Under the pieces are notes generated by a model. The model was not told the DNA's origin, ran no database searches, and saw only the letters and a list, made by a program, of their open reading frames with translations. DNA of 64,000 bases from Ectobacillus antri (lineage in GTDB: Bacteria > Bacillota > Bacilli > Bacillales > Bacillaceae_G): assembly GCF_003852715.1 (NCBI RefSeq), contig NZ_RIAV01000001.1:372001-436000 (forward strand), given 5' to 3'. The position numbers and the translations under genes were made by a program. Numbering within the stretch: position 1 is the stretch's first letter; every line of letters starts with the position of its first letter. Shown in pieces: positions 9,095-17,902 of the stretch.

Positions 9095-9745
9095 ATGAAC
9101 AGCATCTACAGCTTTATAGAAATGATTGAACACCAGTTATTACCCGAATTGATATTAGAAAGTGAATATGTATATGATCCTGTGCGTATTACTCGAATTC
9201 CTAGTGAATGGGAATGTGTAGGAACTGGCAACTACGCAGGGGTATTTACACATGTAGATTATCCAGATTGGGTTGTAAAGGTATATGCCAGGGATTTTGC
9301 TTGTTTAGAAAAAGAAGCGGATGTATATAAAAGACTAGGTGATCATCCTGCGTACTCTCAGTTATTACATAAAGGAGATGTATATCTGATACTGAAAAGG
9401 TTATATGGAATTACGTTGTATGATGCATTTCATCGCGGCCTCCCGATTCCAGAATCCGTGATTATCGATGTAAATGAAGCGCTTAGTTATGCAAAAGAGA
9501 GAGGTCTTAATCCTTATGATGTGCATGGTAAAAATGTAATGATGCATAATAATCGTGGATATGTGGTTGACATATCAGATTTTTATAAACAAGGAGAAGA
9601 CACAAAATGGAGAGATCTTGTTAGGGCTTATTATCGTATATATCTTCCTTTGTTTTATAAACGGCGCATTAAAGTGCCCTACACATTGCTTGATATAGTC
9701 AGGTACTCTTATCGAATATATAAAAAATTTAAATATTTGCTGTAG
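9095..9745 (+). CDS. Small protein-kinase-like protein (YrzF type)
   Basis: This 216-residue protein looks like a minimal Ser/Thr-kinase fold. A glycine-rich loop (VGTGNYAGVF) is followed by a VVKVY segment with the ATP-contacting Lys. A catalytic-loop variant, DVHGKNV, replaces the HGDxxxxN form, and VVDISDF takes the place of DFG. It is shorter than canonical kinases and lacks the full C-lobe, as in B. subtilis YrzF and related kinase-like proteins. GGGGGAA precedes ATG 9095. Substrate and activity are unknown; it could be a pseudokinase. Confidence 0.72.
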   Translation: MNSIYSFIEMIEHQLLPELILESEYVYDPVRITRIPSEWECVGTGNYAGVFTHVDYPDWVVKVYARDFACLEKEADVYKRLGDHPAYSQLLHKGDVYLILKRLYGITLYDAFHRGLPIPESVIIDVNEALSYAKERGLNPYDVHGKNVMMHNNRGYVVDISDFYKQGEDTKWRDLVRAYYRIYLPLFYKRRIKVPYTLLDIVRYSYRIYKKFKYLL

Positions 9746-9846
9746 TTGCTGAATTATTTAGGAAAGTTGCCAAATTACTCGTTAAAGTCGCCAGATAAAT
9801 GCGCTAGAGTCAAAAAAAGCGTGGGAAAGTCGCCCAATAAATCCTA

Positions 9847-9893
9847 AAAGAGATGTTTGTAGATACAAAATTACTACAAATGTCTCTTTTTTT
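9847..9893 (+). terminator. Terminator downstream of the kinase-like gene
   Basis: AAAAGAGATGTTTGTAG pairs with CTACAAATGTCTCTTTT around an A-rich loop and is followed by further T. It lies about 100 bases after the stop codon. That spacer contains degenerate iterations of AAAGTCGCC/AAAGTTGCC. Confidence 0.78.
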
Positions 9894-9926
9894 ATATGAG
9901 CATGCAATCTCATACTCATTTTAAGC

Positions 9927-10197
9927 GCTAAACGAGCCGCTTGCGCTTTTCTATTGTCTAGCTCCAGCGGCTAGCTCCTTCGGTCAGAGAACCCCAGCCC
10001 ATAAAGGCAAAAAACGCCTTTTGGTGCTGGGAACCTCTGTCCTATGGAGCTAAATGAGCCGCTTGCGCTTTTCTATTGTCTAGTTCCAGCGGCTAGCTCC
10101 TTCGGTCAGAGAACCCCAGCCCATAAAGGCAAAAAACGCCTTTTTGTGCCGGGAACCTCTGTCCTATGGAGCTAAACGAGCCGCTTGCGCTTTTCTA
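9927..10197 (+). repeat. Tandem direct repeat, 122-bp unit, about 2.2 copies, each unit able to fold into a long hairpin
   Basis: Unit 1 begins at 9927, unit 2 at 10049 and a partial third at 10171. The units differ at only a few positions (for example GCTAAACGAG against GCTAAATGAG). Each unit contains an internal stem (CCAGC...GCTGG, inner AAGGC...GCCTT). TAGCTCC-TTCGGTCAGAG is partly complementary to the CTCTGTCCTATGGAGCTA at the end of the unit, so a whole unit can form a cruciform. No ORF is present. The remaining 9894-9926 and 10219-10358 hold no gene. Confidence 0.85.
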
Positions 10198-10203
10198 GTT
10201 CAC

Positions 10204-10218
10204 GTCAGATTTTCTGAC
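10204..10218 (+). promoter_or_regulatory. Perfect palindrome upstream of the pyrimidine operon, possible operator
   Basis: GTCAGA-TTT-TCTGAC is a perfect inverted repeat about 140 bases before preT. Its position suits a regulator such as the PucR protein encoded at 16210, but no second copy was confirmed, so the role is a guess. Confidence 0.3.
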
Positions 10219-10358
10219 AATATTTCTGTACATAGTGGTAAATAAGCTTGTGTAATCATTTAACTGATTGTCTAATGTAAATTTATCAGAAAATTATTAC
10301 AATTATAAAGAACTTATCGTGATAGCTTTGTGTTGTGATGTTGAAGGGGGGAGACAAG

Positions 10359-11702
10359 TTGAACCATTTGCGATTAGAGAATAACTTTCAAGAAATTGAA
10401 AGTGCTTTGTCAAAGCGAGAGGCGGTAGAAGAAGCAAATCGTTGTTTGTATTGCTACGATGCACCTTGCATCAACGCATGTCCCACTGGAATTGACATTC
10501 CGTCTTTTATCAAAAAAATTGCATCTGGCAATATGAAGGGATCTGCGAAGACGATTATGGAGGCAAATCCGGTAGGTGCTAGTTGCGCAAGGGTATGTCC
10601 AACAGAAGAGTTGTGTGAGGGCGCTTGTGTCTTAAATCATTCAACAAAGCCGATTATGATTGGGAATTTACAACGCTATGCAACAGATTGGGCCATTGTG
10701 AATGAACAAACGCTCTTTACACCTAGAAAATATAACGGCAAAACTGTCGCGGTTGTTGGTGGTGGACCGGCAGGGATATCGGCAGCACGAGAACTAGCAC
10801 GTAAAGGATACGAGGTTACCATTTTTGAAGCGGATGAAGAAGCAGGAGGATTAAACACGTATGGAATTGTTTCCTTCCGTTTGCCTCAAAGTATTGCACG
10901 CTGGGAAGTGGAACAAGTCAAAAAACTTGGGGTGACGATACGAGTCAATACGCGAATCGGAAAAGATATAATGCCTGATGATTTGCTAGCAACATACGAT
11001 GCGGTCGTATTAGCAATTGGAATGGGAGATGTACCTAATCTTCATATTCCTGGAGAACAATTAGAAGGTGTATACGATGCAATTCAATTTGTCAAAGAAA
11101 CAAAGCGGACACTCCCTACCAAATATATTGGAAAAAATATAATTGTCATTGGTGCAGGAAATACCGCGATTGATGCGGCGACATGTTCCGTTCGACTAGG
11201 GGCTGAAAATGTAAAAATCTTATATCGCCGTACAAGAGCAGAAATGACGGCGTATGACTTTGAATATGAATTTGCAAAGCAGGATTGTGTTGAATTTCGC
11301 TGGTTAACAGTACCAAAGCGGATTATTGGAACAAACGGTAAGGTAACTGCAATCGAGTGCATAAAAATGAAGCTATCAGAGGCAGGGGAAGATGGACGTA
11401 AACGTCCCATACCGATTGCTGGATCAGAATTCATTTTACCTGCAGATGGTGTTATTAAAGCAATTGGTCAAAAGCGTCATACTAGCTTAATAGAAAGCTT
11501 TGGCCTCCATCATACAGACGGCGTTCTCACAATTGATAAGGCGCATCGCACTTCTCATCCGAAAGTATTTGCATGTGGTGATGTGGTGTTCGGAAAAGGA
11601 CAGGGGGAGGCCATGGTTGTAACCGCCGCTCAGCAAGGAAAATTAACAGCACATGCGATTCATGAGGTATTGCAAAAAGAAGCACAACTAAAGGAGGTAT
11701 AA
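10359..11702 (+). CDS. preT: NAD(P)-dependent dihydropyrimidine dehydrogenase, FAD/Fe-S subunit PreT
   Basis: PreT passes electrons from NAD(P)H to PreA for reduction of uracil or thymine to the 5,6-dihydro form. The 447 residues follow the glutamate-synthase-small-subunit plan. N-terminal cysteines 29, 32, 37, 41 and 76, 80, 86, 90 bind two [4Fe-4S] clusters. GGGPAG at 134-139 binds FAD and GAGNTA at 265-270 binds the nicotinamide nucleotide. The TTG at 10359 is chosen because GGGGGGAG ends 5 bases before it; the frame is open further up from a GTG at 10335 that lacks a site. preA follows after one base, so the two are translationally coupled. Confidence 0.9.
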   Translation: MNHLRLENNFQEIESALSKREAVEEANRCLYCYDAPCINACPTGIDIPSFIKKIASGNMKGSAKTIMEANPVGASCARVCPTEELCEGACVLNHSTKPIMIGNLQRYATDWAIVNEQTLFTPRKYNGKTVAVVGGGPAGISAARELARKGYEVTIFEADEEAGGLNTYGIVSFRLPQSIARWEVEQVKKLGVTIRVNTRIGKDIMPDDLLATYDAVVLAIGMGDVPNLHIPGEQLEGVYDAIQFVKETKRTLPTKYIGKNIIVIGAGNTAIDAATCSVRLGAENVKILYRRTRAEMTAYDFEYEFAKQDCVEFRWLTVPKRIIGTNGKVTAIECIKMKLSEAGEDGRKRPIPIAGSEFILPADGVIKAIGQKRHTSLIESFGLHHTDGVLTIDKAHRTSHPKVFACGDVVFGKGQGEAMVVTAAQQGKLTAHAIHEVLQKEAQLKEV

Positions 11703-11703
11703 C

Positions 11704-12978
11704 ATGGCGGATTTACGAATCAACTTTGCAGGCATTCAATCGCCTAACCCGTTTTGGCTCGCCTCCGCGCCTCCCACTAATTCCGGTTATCAAGTACAGC
11801 GGGCATTTGAGGCTGGTTGGGGTGGTGCGGTATGGAAGACGCTGGGGGAACCTATTTTAAACGTTTCTTCCCGATTTGCAGCAGTCAGCTTTAACGGGCA
11901 GCGTGTTGCAGGTTTTAACAATATTGAACTAATTACAGATCGTCCTTTAGAGGTGAATTTGAAGGAGATCTATGAAACAAAAAAACGTTTCCCAAATCAT
12001 ACTGTTATTGCTTCTTTGATGGTAGAGCCAAAGCAGGAAAAGTGGCATGAAATTGTCAAGCGTGTCGAGGCTGTAGGTGTAGATGGACTAGAACTCAACT
12101 TTGGATGTCCGCATGGTATGGCTGAACGCGGTATGGGTTCAGCATCCGGACAGGTGCCGGAACTGGTCGAAAAACAAACATATTGGGTAAAAGAAGTAGC
12201 CCAAACACCTGTTATTGTTAAACTTACACCAAATATCACTGATATTACAGTTACTGCTGAAGCAGCTGTTCGAGGCGGTGCAGATGCAGTGAGTATGATT
12301 AACACCATCAATAGCCTAGCGGGTGTAGATTTGGATACGTGGAATACCATCCCGCATGTTGCGGGAAAAGGAGCCCATGGTGGCTATTGCGGACCGGCAG
12401 TGAAGCCGATTGCATTAAATATGGTTGCTGAATGTGCACGGAATCCGCACATTTCTGTACCCATTTCTGGCATGGGCGGGGTGTCAAGTTGGCGCGATGC
12501 GGTAGAGTTTATGTTAATGGGAGCAACTGGTGTACAGGTATGTACAGCTGCTATGCACCACGGCTTTCGAATTGTCGAGGACATGCTTGATGGCCTGCAT
12601 AACTATTTAGATGAGAAGGGCATTGCTTCTGTTATGGATTTGGTTGGAAAAGCAGTTCCGCGCTACTCAGATTGGGGTAATTTAGATTTGAACTATAAGG
12701 TTGTAGCTCGTATTAATACAGATGTATGTATCAACTGCAATAAGTGTCATATCGCCTGTGAGGACACGTCACACCAATGCATTGATATGTTGAAGGACGA
12801 GAAGGGAAAATCGTATTTGCGGGTACGAGAGGAAGACTGTGTTGGTTGTAACCTATGCTCCATTGTTTGTCCGGAGGAGGGAGCTATTTCTATGGTAGAG
12901 CTTCCGCATGAGCTGCCACCGATGACTTGGAATGAGAGGCAATCCGCGTGTACGCTGTTAAATCAGCCAGTAAAATAA
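11704..12978 (+). CDS. preA: Dihydropyrimidine dehydrogenase catalytic subunit PreA
   Basis: This 424-residue protein has an N-terminal dihydroorotate-dehydrogenase-like FMN barrel (about 1-320) with the PNPFWLASAP start and GVDGLELNFGCPH active-site region. A C-terminal ferredoxin module contains two CxxCxxC type cluster motifs (CINCNKCHIAC and CVGCNLCSIVC). With PreT it forms the NAD(P)H-dependent reductase of the first pyrimidine-degradation step. An AAAGGAGG site lies inside the preT tail and ATG 11704 starts two bases after the preT stop. hydA begins 11 bases downstream. Confidence 0.92.
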   Translation: MADLRINFAGIQSPNPFWLASAPPTNSGYQVQRAFEAGWGGAVWKTLGEPILNVSSRFAAVSFNGQRVAGFNNIELITDRPLEVNLKEIYETKKRFPNHTVIASLMVEPKQEKWHEIVKRVEAVGVDGLELNFGCPHGMAERGMGSASGQVPELVEKQTYWVKEVAQTPVIVKLTPNITDITVTAEAAVRGGADAVSMINTINSLAGVDLDTWNTIPHVAGKGAHGGYCGPAVKPIALNMVAECARNPHISVPISGMGGVSSWRDAVEFMLMGATGVQVCTAAMHHGFRIVEDMLDGLHNYLDEKGIASVMDLVGKAVPRYSDWGNLDLNYKVVARINTDVCINCNKCHIACEDTSHQCIDMLKDEKGKSYLRVREEDCVGCNLCSIVCPEEGAISMVELPHELPPMTWNERQSACTLLNQPVK

Positions 12979-12989
12979 AGGAGGATATT

Positions 12990-14402
12990 ATGAAAAAACT
13001 GATTATAAATGGAATCATTGTAACCGCTTCTGATACATACCAAGGTGATATTTGTATCGAGAATGGCGTGATTACCGCAATTGGAAAAAGCTTGTCACCA
13101 GAAGGGGCGGAGGTAATTGATGCGAGCGGACGTTATGTGTTTCCGGGCGCGATTGACCCGCATACCCATTTGGATATGCCTTTTGGTGGTACGGTAACGA
13201 AGGACGATTTCGAGACAGGTACCATTGCTGCAGCCTTTGGCGGTACGACCACAATTATTGATTTTTGTTTAACGAACAAGGGAGAGCCCCTGCAAACAGC
13301 TATCAACACATGGCATGCAAAAGCAAAAGAAAAAGCGGTCATCGACTATGGATTCCATCTCATGATAGGCGAAATTACGGATGAAGTATTACAGGAATTA
13401 CCAAAGGTTATTCAAGAAGGGATTACATCTTTTAAGGTGTTTATGGCATATAAAAATGTGTTTCAGGCAGATGACGGTACATTATATCGGACGCTTCTTG
13501 AAGCAAAAAAATTAGGTGCTCTCGTCATGGTACATGCTGAAAATGGTGATGTGATTGAGTACTTGACGAAGCAAGCGCTCGCAGAAGGCAATACCGATCC
13601 TATCTATCATGCATTGACAAGACCACCTGAGATAGAAGGGGAAGCAACAGGCCGAGCATGTCAGCTTACAGGCCTCGCAAATTCACAATTGTATGTTGTG
13701 CACGTTTCTTGCCGTGAAGCGGTACAAAAAATTACTGAGGCGAGAAACGCAGGATTTGATGTGTGGGGAGAGACGTGTCCTCAATATTTGGTGCTTGATC
13801 AATCTTATTTAGAAAAACCAAACTTTGAAGGTGCAAAATACGTGTGGTCACCGCCTTTACGAGAAAAACATCATCAGGAAGCGCTTTGGACGGCTTTGAA
13901 AAATGGACAATTACAAACGTTAGGTTCTGACCAATGTTCCTTTGACTTCTATGGCCAAAAAGACCTTGGGAAGGACGACTTTACCAAAATTCCGAATGGA
14001 GGTCCAACCATTGAAGACCGAGTCAGTATTTTATTTTCAGAAGGTGTGAAAAAAGGGCGCATTTCGCTCAATCAGTTTGTTGATATTACGTCTACTAAAA
14101 TAGCAAAGTTATTTGGCTTGTTCCCAAGAAAGGGAACCATCGCAGTCGGTTCTGATGCAGACTTGGTTATTTTTGATCCATATGTGGAACGTGTCATATC
14201 CGCTCGTACACATCATATGGCGGTAGATTACAGTACATTTGAAGGAATGTGTGTAACAGGTGAACCTGTGAGTGTACTAAGCCGCGGTGAATTTATTGTG
14301 CGTGATAAACAATTTGTCGGAAAGCCAGGACAAGGTCAATATGTGAAACGTGCGCAGTATGGAAGTGCTCTCGCATCAAAAGAAAATGTAACTGTGCTAT
14401 AG
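12990..14402 (+). CDS. hydA: Dihydropyrimidinase / D-hydantoinase
   Basis: The cytosolic amidohydrolase opens dihydrouracil or dihydrothymine to the N-carbamoyl-beta-amino acid. The protein has 470 residues from ATG 12990, which follows AAAGGAGG at a normal distance; the frame is open upstream but overlaps preA. The binuclear metal site is visible: DPHTH with His58 and His60, the Lys149 in TSFKVF that becomes carboxylated, His182 in VHAENGD, a His in VVHVSCR and the Asp in GSDQCSF. Its place between preA and the permease fits step two of the reductive pathway. Confidence 0.93.
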   Translation: MKKLIINGIIVTASDTYQGDICIENGVITAIGKSLSPEGAEVIDASGRYVFPGAIDPHTHLDMPFGGTVTKDDFETGTIAAAFGGTTTIIDFCLTNKGEPLQTAINTWHAKAKEKAVIDYGFHLMIGEITDEVLQELPKVIQEGITSFKVFMAYKNVFQADDGTLYRTLLEAKKLGALVMVHAENGDVIEYLTKQALAEGNTDPIYHALTRPPEIEGEATGRACQLTGLANSQLYVVHVSCREAVQKITEARNAGFDVWGETCPQYLVLDQSYLEKPNFEGAKYVWSPPLREKHHQEALWTALKNGQLQTLGSDQCSFDFYGQKDLGKDDFTKIPNGGPTIEDRVSILFSEGVKKGRISLNQFVDITSTKIAKLFGLFPRKGTIAVGSDADLVIFDPYVERVISARTHHMAVDYSTFEGMCVTGEPVSVLSRGEFIVRDKQFVGKPGQGQYVKRAQYGSALASKENVTVL

Positions 14403-14417
14403 GAGAGGAGGAGCGAT

Positions 14418-15887
14418 ATGACGAAACGAGCAGATTACTTAAAATCACCGGACTTATTACCCGTGGCTCATGCAGATAAAAAAATAGGAGCATGGGGATT
14501 TGCATTTATATGGGTCGGTATGGCAGTTGTGCTAGCTGCCTTCGCAATTGGCGGAGCAGGGGTGCAAAACTTACCGCTTAGTTGGGTCATTGTAGCAACG
14601 TTAATCGGGTCTATTGCAATCGGATTGTTTATGACAATCATTGGTGATATTGGTATTGAGCATGGTTTGTCGTTCCCTGTATATATGCGTGCTCCATTTG
14701 GAACAATGGGTACGCATATCCCTTCGATAATTCGTGGATTTGCGGCTTCGTGCTGGTTTGGAATTAATACGTATTTCGGATCAACAGCCATTAATGCCAT
14801 TTTGAATGCATTATACGGATTTGACAATTGGTTTTTATGCTACGTATTATTTGCCGTACTGCAGGTATTTAACACAGCCCTCGGTATTAAAGCGGTTGAA
14901 CGCTTTGCTGATTTAGCAGCACCAATCATTATCTTAATTTCCGCTTGGATGTATACAACGTTGTCCGATAAAGCATTGCAAGAAGGTAGAGACGTTTGGA
15001 GTTGGATTGAAAGTCCAGTAACAGGAGGTGCAGCAGTCACCGCCTTTATTGTTGTTATTATGAGCAACATGGGATTTTGGTCTACGTTAGCTGCCGATAT
15101 GCCGTCGCTGTCTCGTTTTATTCAAGCACCTAAGTATGAAAGAAATTGGTTCAAGCGTAATCAAGCTTCTCTAATAGGGAATGTTGTGGCACTTACACTT
15201 ACACAAACATTTATGGTCGTAATTGGTGCAGTATCGTATATTGCTGTTAAAAACGCCGATCCGGTTGTTGCGCTGCAGCAAGCAGCAAGTGGGTTTATAC
15301 TTGGAATTTTACTGCTGATGATTGTGCTGGCGCAGTGGTCAACAAACGTAGCTGCGAACCTTATTCCGGCAGCAACCATTTTTTCTAATGTGGGAGGTCC
15401 GAGAGTTCCGTTTTGGGTAGGGGTTGTACTAGCGGGATTGATTGGCTCTTTCGCGCAGCCTTGGAGTTTATTTAGCGTCATCATTCCAGCACTTCTAATT
15501 GTAGGCGGTGTGCTTTCAGCAATTGTAGGTATTTTATTTGCAGATTATTACTTACTTCGTAAAAGACGAGTCAATGTGCCGGATTTATACGAGTATGATG
15601 GACAATTTCGCTACTACAAAGGGTTTAATATTGCGGGATTTCTTGCTTGGATTATCGGCGGAGCAGCTGCATATGCATTAGCTACGTATTCGTTTGTTGT
15701 CGGTTTTATTGTTGGTGCAGCTGTATATTATATACTAGCAAAATACTGGTGGTTCAAAGTGTATCAACAAGCAGAATTAGAAACACCGAGTGATGATGTT
15801 TTCTTAGGAATTACAGTTGGCCGGGATTGGCAAATTGATATGCCCCTAGATATAGAGGTTGTGAGTGAAGAAGGACGACCAATGTAA
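14418..15887 (+). CDS. NCS1-family nucleobase/hydantoin/allantoin permease
   Basis: This is a 489-residue membrane transporter with about 12 hydrophobic segments and the NCS1 signature near the N-terminus (SPDLLPV, then WGFAFIWVGMAV). NCS1 proteins import uracil, thymine, hydantoins, allantoin or cytosine by cation symport. The operon context (dihydropyrimidinase, PreTA) suggests uracil, thymine or a hydantoin as substrate, but PucI-like allantoin transport cannot be excluded. GAGAGGAGG precedes ATG 14418, which lies 15 bases after hydA. Confidence 0.87.
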   Translation: MTKRADYLKSPDLLPVAHADKKIGAWGFAFIWVGMAVVLAAFAIGGAGVQNLPLSWVIVATLIGSIAIGLFMTIIGDIGIEHGLSFPVYMRAPFGTMGTHIPSIIRGFAASCWFGINTYFGSTAINAILNALYGFDNWFLCYVLFAVLQVFNTALGIKAVERFADLAAPIIILISAWMYTTLSDKALQEGRDVWSWIESPVTGGAAVTAFIVVIMSNMGFWSTLAADMPSLSRFIQAPKYERNWFKRNQASLIGNVVALTLTQTFMVVIGAVSYIAVKNADPVVALQQAASGFILGILLLMIVLAQWSTNVAANLIPAATIFSNVGGPRVPFWVGVVLAGLIGSFAQPWSLFSVIIPALLIVGGVLSAIVGILFADYYLLRKRRVNVPDLYEYDGQFRYYKGFNIAGFLAWIIGGAAAYALATYSFVVGFIVGAAVYYILAKYWWFKVYQQAELETPSDDVFLGITVGRDWQIDMPLDIEVVSEEGRPM

Positions 15888-15899
15888 AGGAGATATGTT

Positions 15900-16091
15900 A
15901 TGTCTTACAATGAGTTTATAGCAGAACGTGAAAAAATTGATTTTTTGTTAGAAAGAGGCTATCAAATTGTGAGTGTGCACGAAGATTTAGATGGTGCCTT
16001 CGTCTTGTTTCAAAAAGCGGAGGATCATATTACATTGCATATCCAAACAGCTGATGCACGGAAATACTTTTCAGTAAAATTGTTGCGATGA
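15900..16091 (+). CDS. Small uncharacterised protein at the end of the pyrimidine operon
   Basis: The 63-residue protein has a good site (AAAGGAG) eight bases before ATG 15900 and lies 12 bases after the permease stop, so it is part of the operon. The sequence mixes charged and hydrophobic residues (DFLLERGYQIVSVHEDLDG, then a FQKAEDHITLHIQT stretch ending in VKLLR). It has no membrane segment and no Cys. It looks like a compact alpha/beta domain. I do not recognise its family. A terminator follows at once. Confidence 0.75.
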   Translation: MSYNEFIAEREKIDFLLERGYQIVSVHEDLDGAFVLFQKAEDHITLHIQTADARKYFSVKLLR

Positions 16092-16121
16092 AGGCCGGGG
16101 AAAACCGGTCTTTGTTTTTTT
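16091..16121 (+). terminator. Terminator of the preT-preA-hydA-permease operon
   Basis: AAGGCCGG pairs with CCGGTCTT around GGAAAA and is followed by TGTTTTTT; it overlaps the last base of the small ORF. Confidence 0.88.
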
Positions 16122-16209
16122 ATAAATCTACAGCGGGATGTATGTCGGGCAGGAATGGCAGAAAAAAAAAAGAATAGTATAGCTATTACCTGTTAAGAGG
16201 GGTGGAGAT

Positions 16210-17751
16210 ATGCATCACTTCCCGTTAACCGTCTGTGATGTGTTGAAGCGTAAGCATTTCGGACATGTGGAAATTATTGCAGGCAACCGTGGGCTGAATC
16301 GAACTGTCAAGTGGGTACATATTCTAGAAGTGACCGATATTAAGTCGCTTTTAAAAGGAAATGAGCTCATCTTATCTACTGGTCTTGGTTGGCGAGAGGA
16401 TGAATCGTTGTTTACATCTTTTCTTGAAGAACTCATTGAAATACAAGCAGCAGCACTATGTATTGATATGACAAGACAACCGTTTTCTATTTCTCCCCGG
16501 ATTATCTCGTTAGCAAATGAGCACCACTTTCCAGTTTTATTATTTCAAGAAGAAGTTCCTTATGTGGAAATTACACAAGATATTCATTCTTATCTTATTA
16601 ATAAACAATATCAAATGATTAGAGATCTTGAATGCTATTCACAGATACTCAATAAAAAGCTGCTATCTGTACGGAGCTATGAAGAGATTGTAGAGTTGCT
16701 ACATGAGCATACAGGTCATGCGGTCTTGTTTCAAATGGAAGAAACAGAAATTTTGTTTCCAACAGGAGCTTGTATAAAGCCAAATACGCAGCGTACACTG
16801 CAACAATGCATTCGTTTGTTTGGGCAAGACTATGCGCAGCTCTATCTGTTTGGTAATCGTGATGTAACAGAGTACGATAATCTAATGTTAGATCGGACTG
16901 CAACAGCCATTGCACAATTTTTGTTACGTGATCTATTTGTTGCCGAGAAAAGAAGAGTAGAAGAAAGTGAATGGGTACATAGCTGGTTGGCTGGTGAATA
17001 TGAAGAAAGAGAGATTGATGATATTTTATGTAGTCATCGAATTGTAGCTACAAAAGGTGGAACGGTATGCGTTTCTAAATTTCAGGGCGCTGATGCGGAT
17101 TTTACTTACTATAAGTTGCTGTTTCGGACTATCTTTGAACAGTTTGGCTTTTTTTCTTTATGTACAGAAAAGCGAAATGAACTTTCAGTTATATTGCTGA
17201 ATCAGCGTGAAGGAAAAGTAAAACAGCGTTTAGAACAAGCACTTGAGCGTCTGTTGCAGACCGATTTTATGAGAAAACAAAAATATGCTTTTTTTGTAGG
17301 TATCGGAAAATTTGTAGAGTTTTTGGATGAGTTTCCAAAAGCACTTCGAACTGCAAAGGAGACCATCAAAATACAGCAAGTGATGCAAAGTGATTGCCGT
17401 TTCTATGAAGATATGCATATGTACCGTTTACTTTCCATGTATAAGCATGAAGACCTACAAGAGATTGTCATGGAATATTTAGAGCCGGTCATTTGGTACG
17501 ACCAAAAATATAAAGGAAAGCTGATAGAGACATTACGCGTATATTTAGCGTGTCACGGTTCCAAGCAGGAGACAGCTAAAAAATTGTTTGTTGTACGACA
17601 AACATTATATCATCGTATCACCAAGCTTGAACAACTTCTCGGTGAAGACTTCATGAAGCCTAATAAGCGGTTAGTTATTGAATTTATGCTTCAAGCATAT
17701 GATTACTTACTTACTACAAAACGAATGAAAACATACGAAAAAAGTCTGTGA
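16210..17751 (+). CDS. PucR-family transcriptional regulator
   Basis: This 513-residue protein begins with the PucR N-terminal sensor domain (VCDVLKRKHFGHVEIIAG, then LLKGNELILSTG) covering about 1-125. A GGDEF-like middle region follows. It ends with the PucR-type HTH_30 helix-turn-helix (around 455-500, ETAKKLFVVRQTLYHRITKLE). PucR proteins of Bacillus regulate purine, allantoin and related nitrogen-source catabolism. Here the gene lies between the two halves of the pyrimidine-degradation island, so it is the likely regulator of both. GGGGTGGAG precedes ATG 16210. Confidence 0.87.
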   Translation: MHHFPLTVCDVLKRKHFGHVEIIAGNRGLNRTVKWVHILEVTDIKSLLKGNELILSTGLGWREDESLFTSFLEELIEIQAAALCIDMTRQPFSISPRIISLANEHHFPVLLFQEEVPYVEITQDIHSYLINKQYQMIRDLECYSQILNKKLLSVRSYEEIVELLHEHTGHAVLFQMEETEILFPTGACIKPNTQRTLQQCIRLFGQDYAQLYLFGNRDVTEYDNLMLDRTATAIAQFLLRDLFVAEKRRVEESEWVHSWLAGEYEEREIDDILCSHRIVATKGGTVCVSKFQGADADFTYYKLLFRTIFEQFGFFSLCTEKRNELSVILLNQREGKVKQRLEQALERLLQTDFMRKQKYAFFVGIGKFVEFLDEFPKALRTAKETIKIQQVMQSDCRFYEDMHMYRLLSMYKHEDLQEIVMEYLEPVIWYDQKYKGKLIETLRVYLACHGSKQETAKKLFVVRQTLYHRITKLEQLLGEDFMKPNKRLVIEFMLQAYDYLLTTKRMKTYEKSL

Positions 17752-17902
17752 TACTTTCGTTTCATCGTACAACAGGAAAAAAGAATGTGCAGTAGTCAAC
17801 TTGTAGCAGAAACGCTGTTGCAAATTTGACATTCTGTCTAATGAATGAACCGTTAATATACGAGATAATAATAGAAAGCCATTTTTATAGAGGAGGAGTT
17901 TT

